Shown piece after piece: positions 36,213 to 48,087 of a DNA stretch of 64,000 nt. The DNA comes from Proales similis (taxonomy: Eukaryota; Rotifera; Eurotatoria; Ploima; Proalidae). The position numbers and the translations under genes are program-made. The stretch covers positions 2,914,001 through 2,978,000 of the forward strand of contig JAGVRJ010000003.1 of NCBI GenBank assembly GCA_019059635.1, in the 5' to 3' direction. Within the stretch, counting starts at the first letter, position 1; every line of letters starts with the position of its first letter. Under the pieces are notes generated by a model that saw only the letters and a program-made list of their open reading frames with translations, did not search any database and was not told the DNA's origin.

Positions 36213-39063
36213 TTTTCTAAAGTCAGACCAACAAACGAAAATTAGTTTATATGCTGACTGCTGCTGGCGCTCAGTGGTGGATGTGGGACGCATGAGATGT
36301 CTTAAGGCCGATCGAGATAGAAAGAGACCGCTGCTGAAAGTAAACCAAGACATTGAGGCGTTGAAAAATTTCACGAAATTGACACCAAGTGCCGATGACG
36401 ATGGAAGAGCAAAGCAAATTATGACACTCCACGTGCTAGATTAATTAGAGCTGGTGCACAGTTTTAGAAAAGCAGAGGCATGTTAGAAATCAATTTACAC
36501 ATGATGGCGCACCGTCTCAAGTTCACAATGCAAACTAACTGACACAGTTCGAGCCTCAATGTTATCAAGCAGCAGTATTTCAGACACGCGTAGCCTGGCT
36601 ACCGACAGCAAAGGGCGAGCGGCCGATCGATGCACCGGTAAACAACGCGAATGAAACGCATGACGTAGTGCGCCGCTTATATGTGACGAGTGTTTGTTTG
36701 CAAGCAGACTCGCTCACAGTTTTATACAACAAGGACGATGGTAAAGAGGCGCGCAGGGATTAGGACGAACGAGAAGCCGTTGGTGCGGCACGCATGAAAC
36801 GCGCCGACTGCCGAGTAGTGCTCATGAACATCACCGCCGCCACCGCCGCCATCGACGCCTCTGACACGGCCGGTGAGTCTCGTTCGGGAAATGCGGTCGC
36901 GCGCGTGCGGCTTTATTCGAAATGATGCTCGAGCTGTTAGGCAAGATTAGTTAATTTGTGGAAAAAAAGTAAAGAAAATGAGCATTGCGATACGCCTCTT
37001 GATTTCTCCTCACTCTAATCTGCTCTGGCACCTCAAGCTGTAAACAAACACCTTAACAACATGAAAAGAATGAATTTCGAATGCGAGCCAACATGAAAGT
37101 GACTCCTCATGTGCATATGATGCTCTCCGTCCTGCTCCACTAGGCTCTGAACTCGTTTCTTATCTTGTGGCTGAAATTCGCACCGCCTATCTGCTTCTCG
37201 TTCTGTCTCTTGTTCATTCATAGTCTACATGTGCCAGCTTGCTAGAGCCCAATCCACCAGCGTCAGATTGGCTTCATCAGCTAGCTCCCATTCTTCGCGA
37301 TATATATAATTAACGCAGATACAAGTGGTTTTGGATTGTTGGCTGCCCTGTTGTCTATGTGTATAGGCAATCACGCTGCTGCTGTGGCTTTGACTGGTCG
37401 ATACTGCTGTCCGGGCCGATAAAGTTTATCACTGCCTTCTAATAAGATGATGAGACACAAATTGCGAAGTCCAGCCATGAGATTGCATTTTACCCATTTT
37501 ATTGCGCCCGTATGGTTACGTAAGCGTTCGACAAATTAGATAGGAAAATCGCTCTCCTTAATTTGCTAAAACCACAGGGGACTGAGCGCACATGCAGTGT
37601 CGCTTTTGCTCGTCCTGTCCTCGTGTCTCAAGTCGAGCTTTAAGCGGCCTTGTAAAAATCCACTTTTGCTGGCCATGCATACATGAGCGTTCTAGACAAC
37701 AAACAATCAATCGATTGTATAATTGTTTGCTCACACGATTCAATCCGCTCTTATTCGTCCTTGTCAATTTGCTGACTTTTAAGAGGAGAAGAAAAAGAAG
37801 AAGAGGGAAACAGTAAATATGCCAAAGTATGTGGCAAATCGGATCGACCACTCGGCTTTACCAATCAGTCTCTCCTAAGTCGAGCTGCTCATCGCCTAAC
37901 TAATAGATGACAACCAAGATGCTTGAAAGCAGGAAAGGCTAAAGGTGCCAAAATCGGATGTTTACTTCGGATGTCTCCAAATGTCTCATTCATTCTCTCT
38001 CTCTCTCTTTGCTTTGTTCCTTGCTGAACGCTCTTCAATATTTGGCTCATTCTCACTCTTCCCAACTCAATCGGCTCACTGGTGTTTAGCATCCAACGAT
38101 CTACTTGACTCGTCTCTTAAATAGGCAAGTCGACTTGGAACAGTAAGAGCTCATCAATCAATCGCGTTATCTCATCAATCGATGCTCAAACTTTGCTTGC
38201 AAATCGAGCGCGAATAAGTTGTGGCAGGATAAACGCCAAGCTCCATCAAGTCGATTAGGCACTGAGCGGAAAATGAGTCGTGTTCTAAAAACACTCTCTT
38301 CATCCTCGCTGGTAATCTATTTCTCGCTTTCTCTTCGATGTTGGACACTTGCTGTGCATTTTGGCCACTAATTGAGCACTCAATCTGCCACTTTGCTTAA
38401 TGAAATCAATCCAGTCAATAGACACACACACATACACTCGGTGCGAATATCTCTGTCGCTCAATTTAACGCCAGTCCATTTCGACCGCCCTCCTGACTTG
38501 AAACGTCGATCGTTGCGATTGCGGTTATCTCGCTCTACGCTCCACTCGGTCGAAATAAGTTTAATCGTTTATTGTTGGCAGTGAAAACGATCGCATCGCT
38601 TTACCACCCCCTGTGGCCTTAAGCTGGCACCGTTCACACTCGCCAACTCGTTTGCTCAATCTTAGCCCTTTAATTGGTGTTTGCTATTCTCCAATGATAC
38701 ACACATATCGTTCGGTTACTAAACGCGCCTTGTCGCGTCCTGGCTGCGTCCTCTCCCAAGCAAACTATGCAGACGTGTGATGAGAGCAAGATTAAGAGTG
38801 GAATGGATAAAGCTGGCCAAGCTCTGCTTACAGCTGCGAACTTATCAAACGATGCGCGAATAGCTGCTATGGCTGCTGAAACTATGCGCACCGCTCTTAT
38901 CTCTTATTCGAGCGGCAAGCCAGCGTGCTTTTGATTCCAACTCAAACGCCTCAGCCGAACGATATGCCCCCGCAATACCAGACGCTGCCGATATGCCTCC
39001 TCTGATGCCGTCACTATTTTGCCCGCTAAAATCCCAGCTAGAAAACCCTCCCAACAGCTCAGT
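36213..39063. other. Long intergenic region with a GC-rich, promoter-like block
   Basis: About 2.85 kb between the zinc finger gene start and the 3' exon of PWP1. The block 36560-36920 is GC- and CpG-rich, contains a CRE-like TGACGTAG near 36661, and on the + strand an ATG-initiated frame (MKRADCRVVLMNITAATAA) runs into a good donor GTGAGT at about 36871. It could be a first exon of an unseen transcript or the promoter/5' exon area of the zinc finger gene. No downstream partner exon is recognised. The rest has short unsupported frames, including 55 codons at 38767-38934 (+). Confidence 0.4.
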
Positions 39064-41252
39064 CTACTTTTTCGACTTTTTATTCTTGCCCTCTTTGGCT
39101 TTTTTGGATGATTTTAAATTTTTAAATCGGAGCGCTCGCTGCTTTCGCTTCAGACCTTTCTCATCCACAGGCAGAGTCACATTCTCCAGACCCATGCGAG
39201 GATAAAACCGTTGACGAACTTTTCAGAGCAGACACTTAGTGATTGAATAATCGAATGAGTCTACTGCAGGCTATTTCTTACCCTCATCCAGTTCCCGCAC
39301 ATCCTTTAAAGTGTTTTTCTCTTATTCAATTAAGCTTCGAAGTTGAAAAAAGATGGCTCACCCAGATACTCGGTCCTACTTGCTTTGTGCCTCCGAAAGC
39401 AAAAGCGAAACCTCCGTCAGGACATCCTCTGGCCGCATTGAGACACCCCTTCGTTAATTGAGCCGTTCAGTCAATGGCATATGAGCAAGCGAGTTCAGAT
39501 AGCTGACCAGTTTGAAGGTTTTTTGAGCGACCAAATCGAAACGTTTCTCATTTAGATCCCAGATTTTGACCACAGAATCTTCTTCTGACGTGACCAACAT
39601 GTTCGGAACATCGGAGCTCATCATCAGACCAGTGACTGATGAGCCATGTCCTTCGATTGATTGACCAATCTGATCGCATCTGATGTCTATCATGTGCAAA
39701 GAGCCCTCCTCGTCACAGGCCTGGAATTAGTGCGTTCAATTTTGAGATGAATCAATCAGTTAGATTCGCAGATTCAAATTGAGAAGCAGACTGTTGTTCT
39801 GGTGTTACCAAAAATGAATTGGGATCGAATCTATTCCAGGTGATCTGTTCAAGGGGTGCTGGCAGTTGCCATTTTTTCAAATTTGATTTTGGACTTCGGC
39901 AATCGATCAGCGAGGCGAATGTGTCACTCGAGGCGGACAGAAGCGAGAACGATTCGATTGGATGAAACTGCAGCCCTGTTACTTTATCGGTATTGTGCTT
40001 CACTCTCACAGCTTGCTTTAGCTTCTCCAAGTCCCATAAAACGATTGAGCGGTCTACAGAGCCACTCGCCAGCACAGTTCGATTGGATAAATGGCTGGCG
40101 AGCGAGAGCACCGCGTCGTGGTGTCCCATGCGGCGCGTTTTGCCACTCGCAAGCTTGCCATACTCTCGATTAAGTTACTGGTCCAATCAGAGGACGCTGA
40201 TGCGGCCAGCTACCTGCTTTTTACTGCCGGACAGAATGTATTCGCACTGGAGCCCGTCCATAACGTCTAGGTCCCATATTTCGATGGTCGCGTCCATGGT
40301 GCCAACTGCCATGAAATTCACTTCAGATAAGAGCGATTAGTTAAGCGCGCTCAATGCGTTAGTTGATGAAGCTAGATTGGCTTGGTCTTTTTAACAAACG
40401 TGCCAATATCTCGCTAATTTGAGCAACAAGATTGCTAGGTGGCAAAATAGATTAGAAACAATTTCGAGCATTCTTGGTTCTCATTCCTAACTGTCTCTGC
40501 CTCCTCCATTTCCCCGGCTAATCTCTAATCGACTCACCTGGCGTGTCGGGCTCGGCCGCGTCGTAATTTAGCCATTCAAGACAGATTGGCGCCGACGATA
40601 GCATTATATCGTGATGAATGTAAAAGTGCGCCTCACTGCTGTTATATACTTTTTAAAGCAAAACGTAAGCTGCCTTGTGAATCATAAAGTGCTAAACCGG
40701 TACCATAAATGTCAAGCGAGTACTCTTCATCGTCAATGGTCCCACAAACGACTAGATTGTCTGTTTGTCTAATCTCGATATCCTCAACGTCCGAGTCTTC
40801 GCCCTGGAAAAGTTTCTGGAAAAGACTGGTCAATCTCTTATTTTACATAATCTTACGTCGTCTTTGATCGTGAGTAGATCGTCTTTTTTGTTTGACGGAA
40901 ATCGGGCCAGAGAGGGCAGCGATTCCATGCGAAGCTCGTCATCTTAAACACGAATGGCCAATCAGAGGTTAGGATTTTGCTCAGTTCTCAATGACCGAGC
41001 CAGATACAAACCTTCCTCGTCATACAAGTCCATTTTGTATTTTTTGCTGATTCGAGCTTCTTCGTCTTGTCCGTTGTCTTGTGTTTGTTGTTCTTCGGGC
41101 TCTTCTTCGACTGAATCTTCTGCCTCGGAATCATCCGGCTCATTGTTGGAATTTTTGAACAGCTCCTCGAGCTCATGCTGCTCAAGCCTGACTCGTACCG
41201 GCGTCTTGCTTACTCCCCTTCGCACCCAACAGATACTTGATGTTAGTCTCAT
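39064..41252 (-). CDS. PWP1: PWP1, WD40 ribosome-biogenesis factor
   Basis: Nucleolar WD40 protein needed for rRNA transcription and growth control. About ten exons. The N-terminus MRLTSSICWVRRGVSKTPVR matches the PWP1 start, followed by an acidic stretch and YKMDLYDEEGLYLARSL, where the human protein has YDLDKYDEEGD. Next IRQTDNLVVCGTIDDEEYSL and EAHFYIHHDIMLSSAPICLE, then WD blades such as MDATIEIWDLDVMDGLQCEY, VDRSIVLWDLEKLKQAVRV and EDSVVKIWDLNEKRFDLVAQ. The last blade reads GCPDGGFAFAFGGTKQVGPS, ending in a donor at about 39353. A lysine-rich final exon (SSKKAKEGKNKKSKK, stop 39064) is proposed but its phase does not fit the previous donor as I read it, so the C-terminus is uncertain. 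Divergent from SEC31. Confidence 0.88.
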
Positions 41253-41797
41253 TTTGCTTTCTTCTTCTGCTTAAATCTATTCTTCTTCGATCTGAGCCAC
41301 ATGCTCTCTTCTTAGCTGCTATTTCAAATATTTGCCTTTCGTTTCAAATGCATCTTTACAAAAACCCAGCCTTCACTAGATCGGCGCTCGTGAATTCTCG
41401 CTATCAAGCAGCGCTTGAGACGAGCCCTGAAAGCCGGTCAAATCTCCCGAAGTTGTTTACTTAAAGCTGGTTTCAAATTGATGAAGCCAACTTGTCGAAG
41501 GTTGCTTGGTAGAGTTGTGCATTGGAACCGACAAATCGATTTGGTTGAGCAGCGCGAGTTGAAAGTTAATTCAGCCCAGATCAGACCAATGGACTGGCTC
41601 AGGTCGATGAACGATGACTTGGCTGCATAACTAAACGTATGCGAGCGTTGATCGACGTGTAGATTTGAAAGAGCTCGACTGTTTCAGCCAGACCGAGTGA
41701 GACACTGAGTGAAAGAGTCAGTCGGACAGAAATTGAAAGCAACCAATCAACAAACCAAACAGAACTGGTTCAACTCGACTCCAAGCTAGTTTGAAAC
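41253..41797. promoter_or_regulatory. Divergent promoter region, PWP1 / SEC31
   Basis: 545 bp between two start codons of housekeeping genes; no coding frame, no TATA box seen. Confidence 0.45.
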
Positions 41798-44700
41798 ATG
41801 AAAGTCAAAGAACTTCACAACAAGATTGCCCATGTGAGCTGGTCGCCGATCGATACCTATCCGGCATACATCGCCTCTGGAACCGCAGCCGAGCAGCTCG
41901 ACTCCAGTTTCAACACCAAGTCAACCCTTGACTTGCTCAAGCTCGACTTGAGCAATTCGACCGCCGACCTTGAGATCGCCGCTTCAGTAGAAAGCGAAAC
42001 CAGGTTCAACAAGATTTTCTGGAGCAAGCACAGTCCTGCGAACGGCAAAAATCTGATTATTGGAGGATGCGAAAACTCCAAGATTGTGCTCTACGACCAA
42101 GAGCGCATGCTGAGCTCGGCAAGCTCGAGCATAGTTCAAACCCTTGAGAGGCATACTGGCCCAGTGCCGGCACTCGACGTCAATCCGTTTCAGTCCAATC
42201 TACTGGCAAGTGGCTCTAGCGCATCGGAAATTTACATTTGGGATCTGAACAACCCGTCAATGCCCATGTCACCTGGCGCCAAAATACAGCCAGCTGACGA
42301 CATAAACTGTGTGAGCTGGAACCGTCAAGTTCAGCACATTCTCGCCTCAACCTGTTCTGGCAAATGCGTCGTGTGGGATTTGCGCAAAAACGAAAGCATC
42401 ATAAAAGTGAGTGATAACATGTCCAAGATGAGGGCCAAGCTGGTTGCATGGCATCCGGACATCGCCACTCAAATGTGCCTTGCCTCAGATGACGATCATT
42501 CGCCCTACCTTCAGCTGTGGGATCTTCGCTTTGCTACCTCGCCTGTGCGCGTTCTGGAGGGGCATCAGCGCGGGATCTTGGCCTTTGTTTGGTGCCCACT
42601 CGACTCAAACTTGTTGGTCAGCTCAGCGCGCGATAATCGAATCCTTTGCTGGAATCCGAACGACACTACTTCAAACGGAGAAGTGCTCTATGAGTTGCCC
42701 ACTGTTGGACAATGGTGCTTCGATCTTTCCTGGTCGGAGCGCACTCCTGATCTTATTTGCACGGCTTCGTTCGAAGGTCAAGTGAACGTCTGCAGTCTGA
42801 TGGGTGGCAAGTACGACATTGCTCATCAGACGAGCAGCAAGATAATGGACTCATTCGGAGTTCCAAGTACGCCGCCGGCAGTCAATCAGCCTCAAGTATC
42901 AACCCATGTAATTCCACAGCTCAAGATCGCACCGAAATGGATGAAGAGACCTTGTGGAGCTCGATTCGCATTTGGCGGCAAGCTCGTCACATTCGGACAT
43001 ACAAGACCCGAAGCTGAACAGGCTCTAACCGAACCGATGGGCGCCAATCCTCTAAATCAGAGAGTAAATGTTAACCAAGTCATCACCGATCAAGATCTGG
43101 TCCAGCGCTCAAATCAGTTCGACCAGCTCATTCAGAACTGCAGCCTCAGCGACTACTCTGCTTACAAAGCAGAAAATTCAAGCGAGAGACTCGAATCGCA
43201 AGTGTGGCGCTTCATTCATGCCAAACTAGAGCCGGACTCCAACGAGCGTTTGCTTAACTTGCTTGGATTTGATCTCGAGGCGCTGGAGAGTAAAATGGCA
43301 GAGCTCAAGACCGACGACAGTGTATTTGGTGCCGCTTCATCTCAAGCAGCCACTGGCACTGATTCGGACGAGTTTCTTAACCAGCAAGCACTCGACGCCA
43401 ACAGCATCGCCAGTGAACCTGTCGAAATGCAATTTCCTGGCCAAATTGAAGGCGAAATCGGACAGAGCTTGGTAATGGGAAAGTATCAGCACGCGGTGGA
43501 GCTCTGCATACAAAACAATCGATTCAGCGACGCATTGCTTATAGCCAACTACTTTGACGCCGAGCTCTTTGCCAAAGTCCAGGAGAGATATCTTAGCCAG
43601 AACAAGACTGTGTTCAGTGTATTCTTGCGTTTGCTCCTTAACCGCGACTGGAACAGGATTGCTTCGAATTCGAACCTTGAGCATTGGAAAGAGACGCTGG
43701 CTTTCATTCTCACTTATGCCCAACAACAAGAAGTTGAAGAACTTTGCAACACTCTGGGATCTCGTTTGGAAGGCGCTGACCAGCCTCTTGACGCTGCACT
43801 TTGCTTCATTTGCTCTGACAACTTGGATTCATTTGCTCGGTGTCTTGAACATCTCAGCTCTGATCCGGACTCGTCTGAAGCCGTTCAGGTAGAACCAGAA
43901 ATCTCAGAATTCTCTCTGTTCAATGCTCCTAAGGTCTTTTCTGTTTTAGAATTTGATCGAGAAATGCATGATACTCAAAATGAACTTGCAGCAACAGTCT
44001 GGCACTAGCGGTGCCCAAAAGGGCGCCTATTCGCGCCTTACCAACCTAATGATCAAATATGCGCAGAGACTCGCTGATCAAGGATGCTTCCTAATCGCCT
44101 ACAAGTATTTGAGCAATCTGAATGACAGCTCCTTAAGTGTGATGAGAGATCGCCTCTTCCGCTCACTTGATCCAAACACGGTTCAACAACTTCGTCTGCC
44201 TCAGCCCGAGGTGCCATTTAAGGCATCGCAGCAGCCGACTGCGGGCGGACTAGCTGAACGGTCCCGCACTAGCTCTTCATCCTCCGCTAGCGCTCGAAAA
44301 AGCGTCTATCAGCCCGTACAGGACCCAGCTTTGAGCAACCCTAACTTAAGCGTTCAGAATAATCGCAACTTTAATCCATTAAACAGCAATTATCATCCGA
44401 TTGCACCCGTTAATCACCCGATGCCAATGTCATCCATCATATCAGCCTCTGTGTCCAACACGGCTCCATCTCAACCAACACTGTTTAAACCTCCTCCAGC
44501 TCAATCATTAACGGGTCCAGTCCAGTCCTTTGCTGGTCCCACTCAGGTGCCGCCGCCTGTGGCTGCCGCTTCCTTCAACGGTCGCCCACCTAGTGCCGTT
44601 CCTCCAGCAGCCAACTCCACTTTGCAACAGCCGCCATCTCAGCTTTTCTTTCCATCAGCTCCGCAAACTAATCAAGCAGCTCCTCCGACCGCAAACGCGC

Positions 44701-45428
44701 CAGCAGCTCCAGGGCCTGCAGTCGCATCTTATATGAACGCTAGGCCTGCAACTGGATGGAATGATCCGCCGCTGGTAGCGCCCAAGCTTAAAGCTCCAAA
44801 AGCAGCAAACAACACCGAAATGCCCGCATTTTACCAGCCTAGTCTTTCCTCGACGGTGCCGCCATCATCCATGCCAGTGCAGCCTGCGTTCGCAATGCCA
44901 CCTAATATGGCTACACAATTTGCGCCAAGTCAACAGCCACCACTTGGTCGAGCCACTCCGATTCAATCTCAAATGACGGCTCCAGAGCCGGCAAGTATTA
45001 ACGCTACACCTGCACCGCCAGTTCAAAAAGGACCACTCCCCACTGAGCATCAGATCATTCAAAGTGTATTAGACTCGCTGCTGGACAAATGTTTAAGTGT
45101 CAGCCCTACGCCCACATTCAAACGAAAGCTCGAGGATTGCCGAAAGAAACTTGACGTCCTCTACGACAAGTTGAGAGACTCGACGGTAAGTCTTCAATCC
45201 TGCTGTGATATTTAGAGAAAATTCAAAATACTTTTTTTGCAGCTGTCACCTCAAGTTGTGCAAACGCTGCATCAGATCGTTCATTATTCTCAAATGGGTG
45301 ATTACGTCAGCACAAATGCCATCCTCTCGCAGCTCGTGGCGACCAGCAATTTCTCCGAAATAAGCGGCTTCGCGCCCGGCATCAAAGTTATTCTCCAGTC
45401 AAGTCAACAGCTCGGCATAACCATTTAG
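41798..45428 (+). CDS. SEC31: SEC31, COPII outer coat subunit
   Basis: With SEC13 it forms the outer cage of COPII vesicles at ER exit sites. Three phase-0 exons: 41798-43888, 43950-45185, 45243-45428, giving 1170 residues (human SEC31A about 1220). The N-terminal WD40 propeller starts MKVKELHNKIAHVSWSPIDT and includes SSASEIYIWDLNNPSMPMSP, GKCVVWDLRKNESIIKVSD and YLQLWDLRFATSPVRVLEGH. The ACE1 helical domain follows (SLVMGKYQHAVELCIQNNRF). Exon 2 has the long Pro/Gln/Ala-rich region that in this family binds SEC23 and stimulates SAR1 GTPase. The C-terminal helical part is split between exons 2 and 3. The frame is complete and the stop is followed by AATAAA at 45721. Confidence 0.97.
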
Positions 45429-45835
45429 AAACAATTTAATCCAATATTTATTACAACCAGCTTTTCTGTTTGCGTTCACTGCGTCCATTGATTTGTTTTT
45501 CTATGCTCCACATCGCAATATTTTGCAACTTGAGGCGGTCAGCAGTTCTATGCCTGCAACTGTTTCCTTCTGACCGGCTCTGTTTTGGTTTGTGTGTTTG
45601 TGTAAGTGCGAGTTTGCGTCAGACGCATGAATGCGTTGGTCGTCAATTGAATACCTGAAGCTTTTTAGTCAGTTCCGAATTCGAAACCACCTGAACCGAG
45701 ACGATTTTAGTTGACTTAAGAATAAAGATCACTATTTGCCAAAGGCATTTTTTTTTTCTATATTTTAAAAGCGAGTTTTGGACAACAAGAATTCAATTTA
45801 TCCAAGCGAACTTATTCTTTTCAAGCAAGTGATTT
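45429..45835. other. Intergenic, convergent 3' ends
   Basis: About 400 bp between the SEC31 and Rieske oxygenase stops. It holds the SEC31 poly(A) signal at 45721-45726 and a T-run of nine. No coding signal. Confidence 0.5.
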
Positions 45836-47170
45836 CTACCAGTCAAGAGCGGCTTTTTTGCGCTCAAACTCATGACAGCCTTCGTAGAACTGAGAGAACC
45901 AGTTGCGCCATTCGAGCAGATTACGATCGGCTTCTGTTTTTAGGTTGTAATTCAATTTACTGCCGAAAATCTTGTTGTTCCAGATGGACATGTCGGAGAA
46001 TAGCTGCTTGACTTCGCCGTAGAGCATGTAAGCCGACATCCAGTAGGGAATGTACCAGTTGGTGTAGATCTTGTGCGATACTCGTTGATGAAATTTGTCC
46101 AAGGGTGTCACAGACTGCGCCAGAGTTGTTTCGAAAAAGAACGATTTCAGAAATAAATAAACCAGTGCTGGTCCGACCTGAAAGCCGGTCGCGTTGAAAA
46201 AGAAAAATCGCCAGCCAAAAATGTTTAGATTGCATTCAAGGTTGATGACGTTCACGTACTCTCTGGTCTGCTCGTTGAGATAACGTTGCATGATCTTCAT
46301 TTTGTAATCGTTTATGCTGCTAAAGCGGTGCTTGACGAGCTTGTGCAGATTCGGATCGGTCGCTCGGATGCTTTGCATCGACCAGTCAAAGCGCACGAAG
46401 CTTATGTAATCAAATACGCGCGTATGCAAAAAGTCAAAGTGGCGAATATCGGCGCCATTCTCCGGAATTTCTTGAATGTGGCTATTGACGTAGTTTATGC
46501 TCTCGCCACGGTACTCTAGTTTGTGCTCGAAATCGAACGGTTCGAAGTAATTCTTCTCATGATATTCTTCCCGGCTCTCATACCAAACCATAATGCTTCC
46601 ATGCTGCTCTCGAACTAAGTACTTCTTTAGCTTGACGTGGCCTTCACTGCATTTGTGCAGGTATTTTTCATCGACCTTTTTTAGCTGCTTCAAATCATTG
46701 TACTCAAACTGGGTTACATTTTTCTGGCTTAAATTGCCACCGCCAACAACACAGTCGCCAGTTTCGCCATTAAACACCCAACCGTGAAAGGGGCACTGAA
46801 TACAAGTTTCATGTTTGACAACGCCGCCGATGCCCAGATTAGCTCCCATATGAGAGCAGTAAGCGTCGAGCACGTAGACCTTGCCGTTGCTGCCACGAAA
46901 TACGACCACATCGCGTCCGCAATAGTTGATGTAGCGAACTTGATTCTTTTGAAGCTCGTCAGAGTTAAGGAGACGATACCAGCCGTTGGGGAAGAATGGC
47001 AGGCAGCGCCCCCGTGGTCGACTACCATTTATCACATCGTTTTTCTGGTGATATATGTAAACACGATACTTGCGGTAATAGAGAAAGTATAAAGCGATTA
47101 GAATAGGGACCACCAGACCGGGCCAGTTCACCAAAACTTCTTGAGCGATGTCCTCGATTTTCTGCCACAT
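45836..47170 (-). CDS. nvd: Cholesterol 7-desaturase, Neverland/DAF-36 Rieske oxygenase
   Basis: Converts cholesterol to 7-dehydrocholesterol, the first step of ecdysteroid (arthropods) or dafachronic acid (nematodes) synthesis. Intronless, 444 residues, the usual family length. An N-terminal membrane anchor (GLVVPILIALYFLYY) precedes the Rieske [2Fe-2S] domain with its ligands: YCSHMGANLG and CIQCPFHGWVFNG. The non-heme iron site is ENGADIRHFDFLH, with Asp and two His in the family spacing. The frame begins at a clear ATG and no residue needed for catalysis seems missing. It sits divergent from a GPCR. Lack of introns is unusual for a conserved enzyme but several genes here are intronless. 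Function in this animal is inferred from family. Confidence 0.95.
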   Translation of the reverse strand: MWQKIEDIAQEVLVNWPGLVVPILIALYFLYYRKYRVYIYHQKNDVINGSRPRGRCLPFFPNGWYRLLNSDELQKNQVRYINYCGRDVVVFRGSNGKVYVLDAYCSHMGANLGIGGVVKHETCIQCPFHGWVFNGETGDCVVGGGNLSQKNVTQFEYNDLKQLKKVDEKYLHKCSEGHVKLKKYLVREQHGSIMVWYESREEYHEKNYFEPFDFEHKLEYRGESINYVNSHIQEIPENGADIRHFDFLHTRVFDYISFVRFDWSMQSIRATDPNLHKLVKHRFSSINDYKMKIMQRYLNEQTREYVNVINLECNLNIFGWRFFFFNATGFQVGPALVYLFLKSFFFETTLAQSVTPLDKFHQRVSHKIYTNWYIPYWMSAYMLYGEVKQLFSDMSIWNNKIFGSKLNYNLKTEADRNLLEWRNWFSQFYEGCHEFERKKAALDW

Positions 47171-48087
47171 CCCTTAAAACTCTTAAGGTTTGTTCTGGGC
47201 TATGCTTTAAGCTCTAAATAACTAGCAGAGAAGACTGATTGAATGCAAACAAAATCGTACGATTGACGAGACGCGCTTGGCTGCTCTCTTGGAAAATTCA
47301 TATTATTTAACGAATTTGCATTTTCCCCAATATGTAATTATTATTCATCTTCAGAACCTGGCTCACTTGCTTTATTCTTCAGCATTATCAACAATCCTGG
47401 TTACCTGGGCACCCCTGAATGCATAATCGTCTCGTCCTCAACACCAGCCCTGCCTGCTAATTGCCGTAAGGTTAAAATCAGCCCGCAAAATAATTTATGT
47501 AATCTGCTGGTTTTTTGGGGGGCAAAAATCGAAAGACACCTTCTCAAAAAGGTTGAAATTTGACTCTCCAAAATCAAGCGAGCGTTTGCTGTTCTTCATT
47601 TATTCTTCTCTACCTTTGCTCGACAAAGGCGGAGTGCAGAAAAATGCACCCTTTAATCTAACATCCGATTCACGCAAAGCGCAAAAAATGGGGAAAATAG
47701 CGCCAAAAATGAAATTAGTTGAAAATGGCAGACTGTTTTAGTGGCCACATGTCTGACCTTCATACGTTGAACCCACCAGTTGAAAAGATAACGGTCTAGA
47801 AATCGAGTAAGATTGAATGAGCGCGTTCGGCTCAAGTCCAATCGGGTCAAAGAAGCTCGTCCTCCATAGCTCGATTGCATGGCCGGAATTGAGTAAAATT
47901 TATTGTGCTCAGTGACAAGTGCGGGAAATTTTCAAAATAGCAAAGTGACTGATGAGCGCGAAGAAAAGGGCGGCAATTTCATAATTTCGAATTAAAAAAA
48001 AAGAGACAGAACAAAACGCTCGAGCTATTTGGTCAGGAAACATCATGAGAGCTTTTAATCTAATCTAGTCCAAGCCCGTCAGTCAAG
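47171..48087. promoter_or_regulatory. Divergent intergenic region, Neverland / GPCR
   Basis: About 920 bp between two start codons. AT-rich, with runs of G (47515-47522) and A (47994-48003). No coding frame is supported and no core element is named. Confidence 0.45.

Noticed and set aside
38767-38934. 55-codon + frame with helical, Ala/Met-rich look (QALLTAANLSNDARIAAMA)
   Set aside because: No start context, splice partner or homologue recognised; an opposing - frame of similar quality overlaps it.
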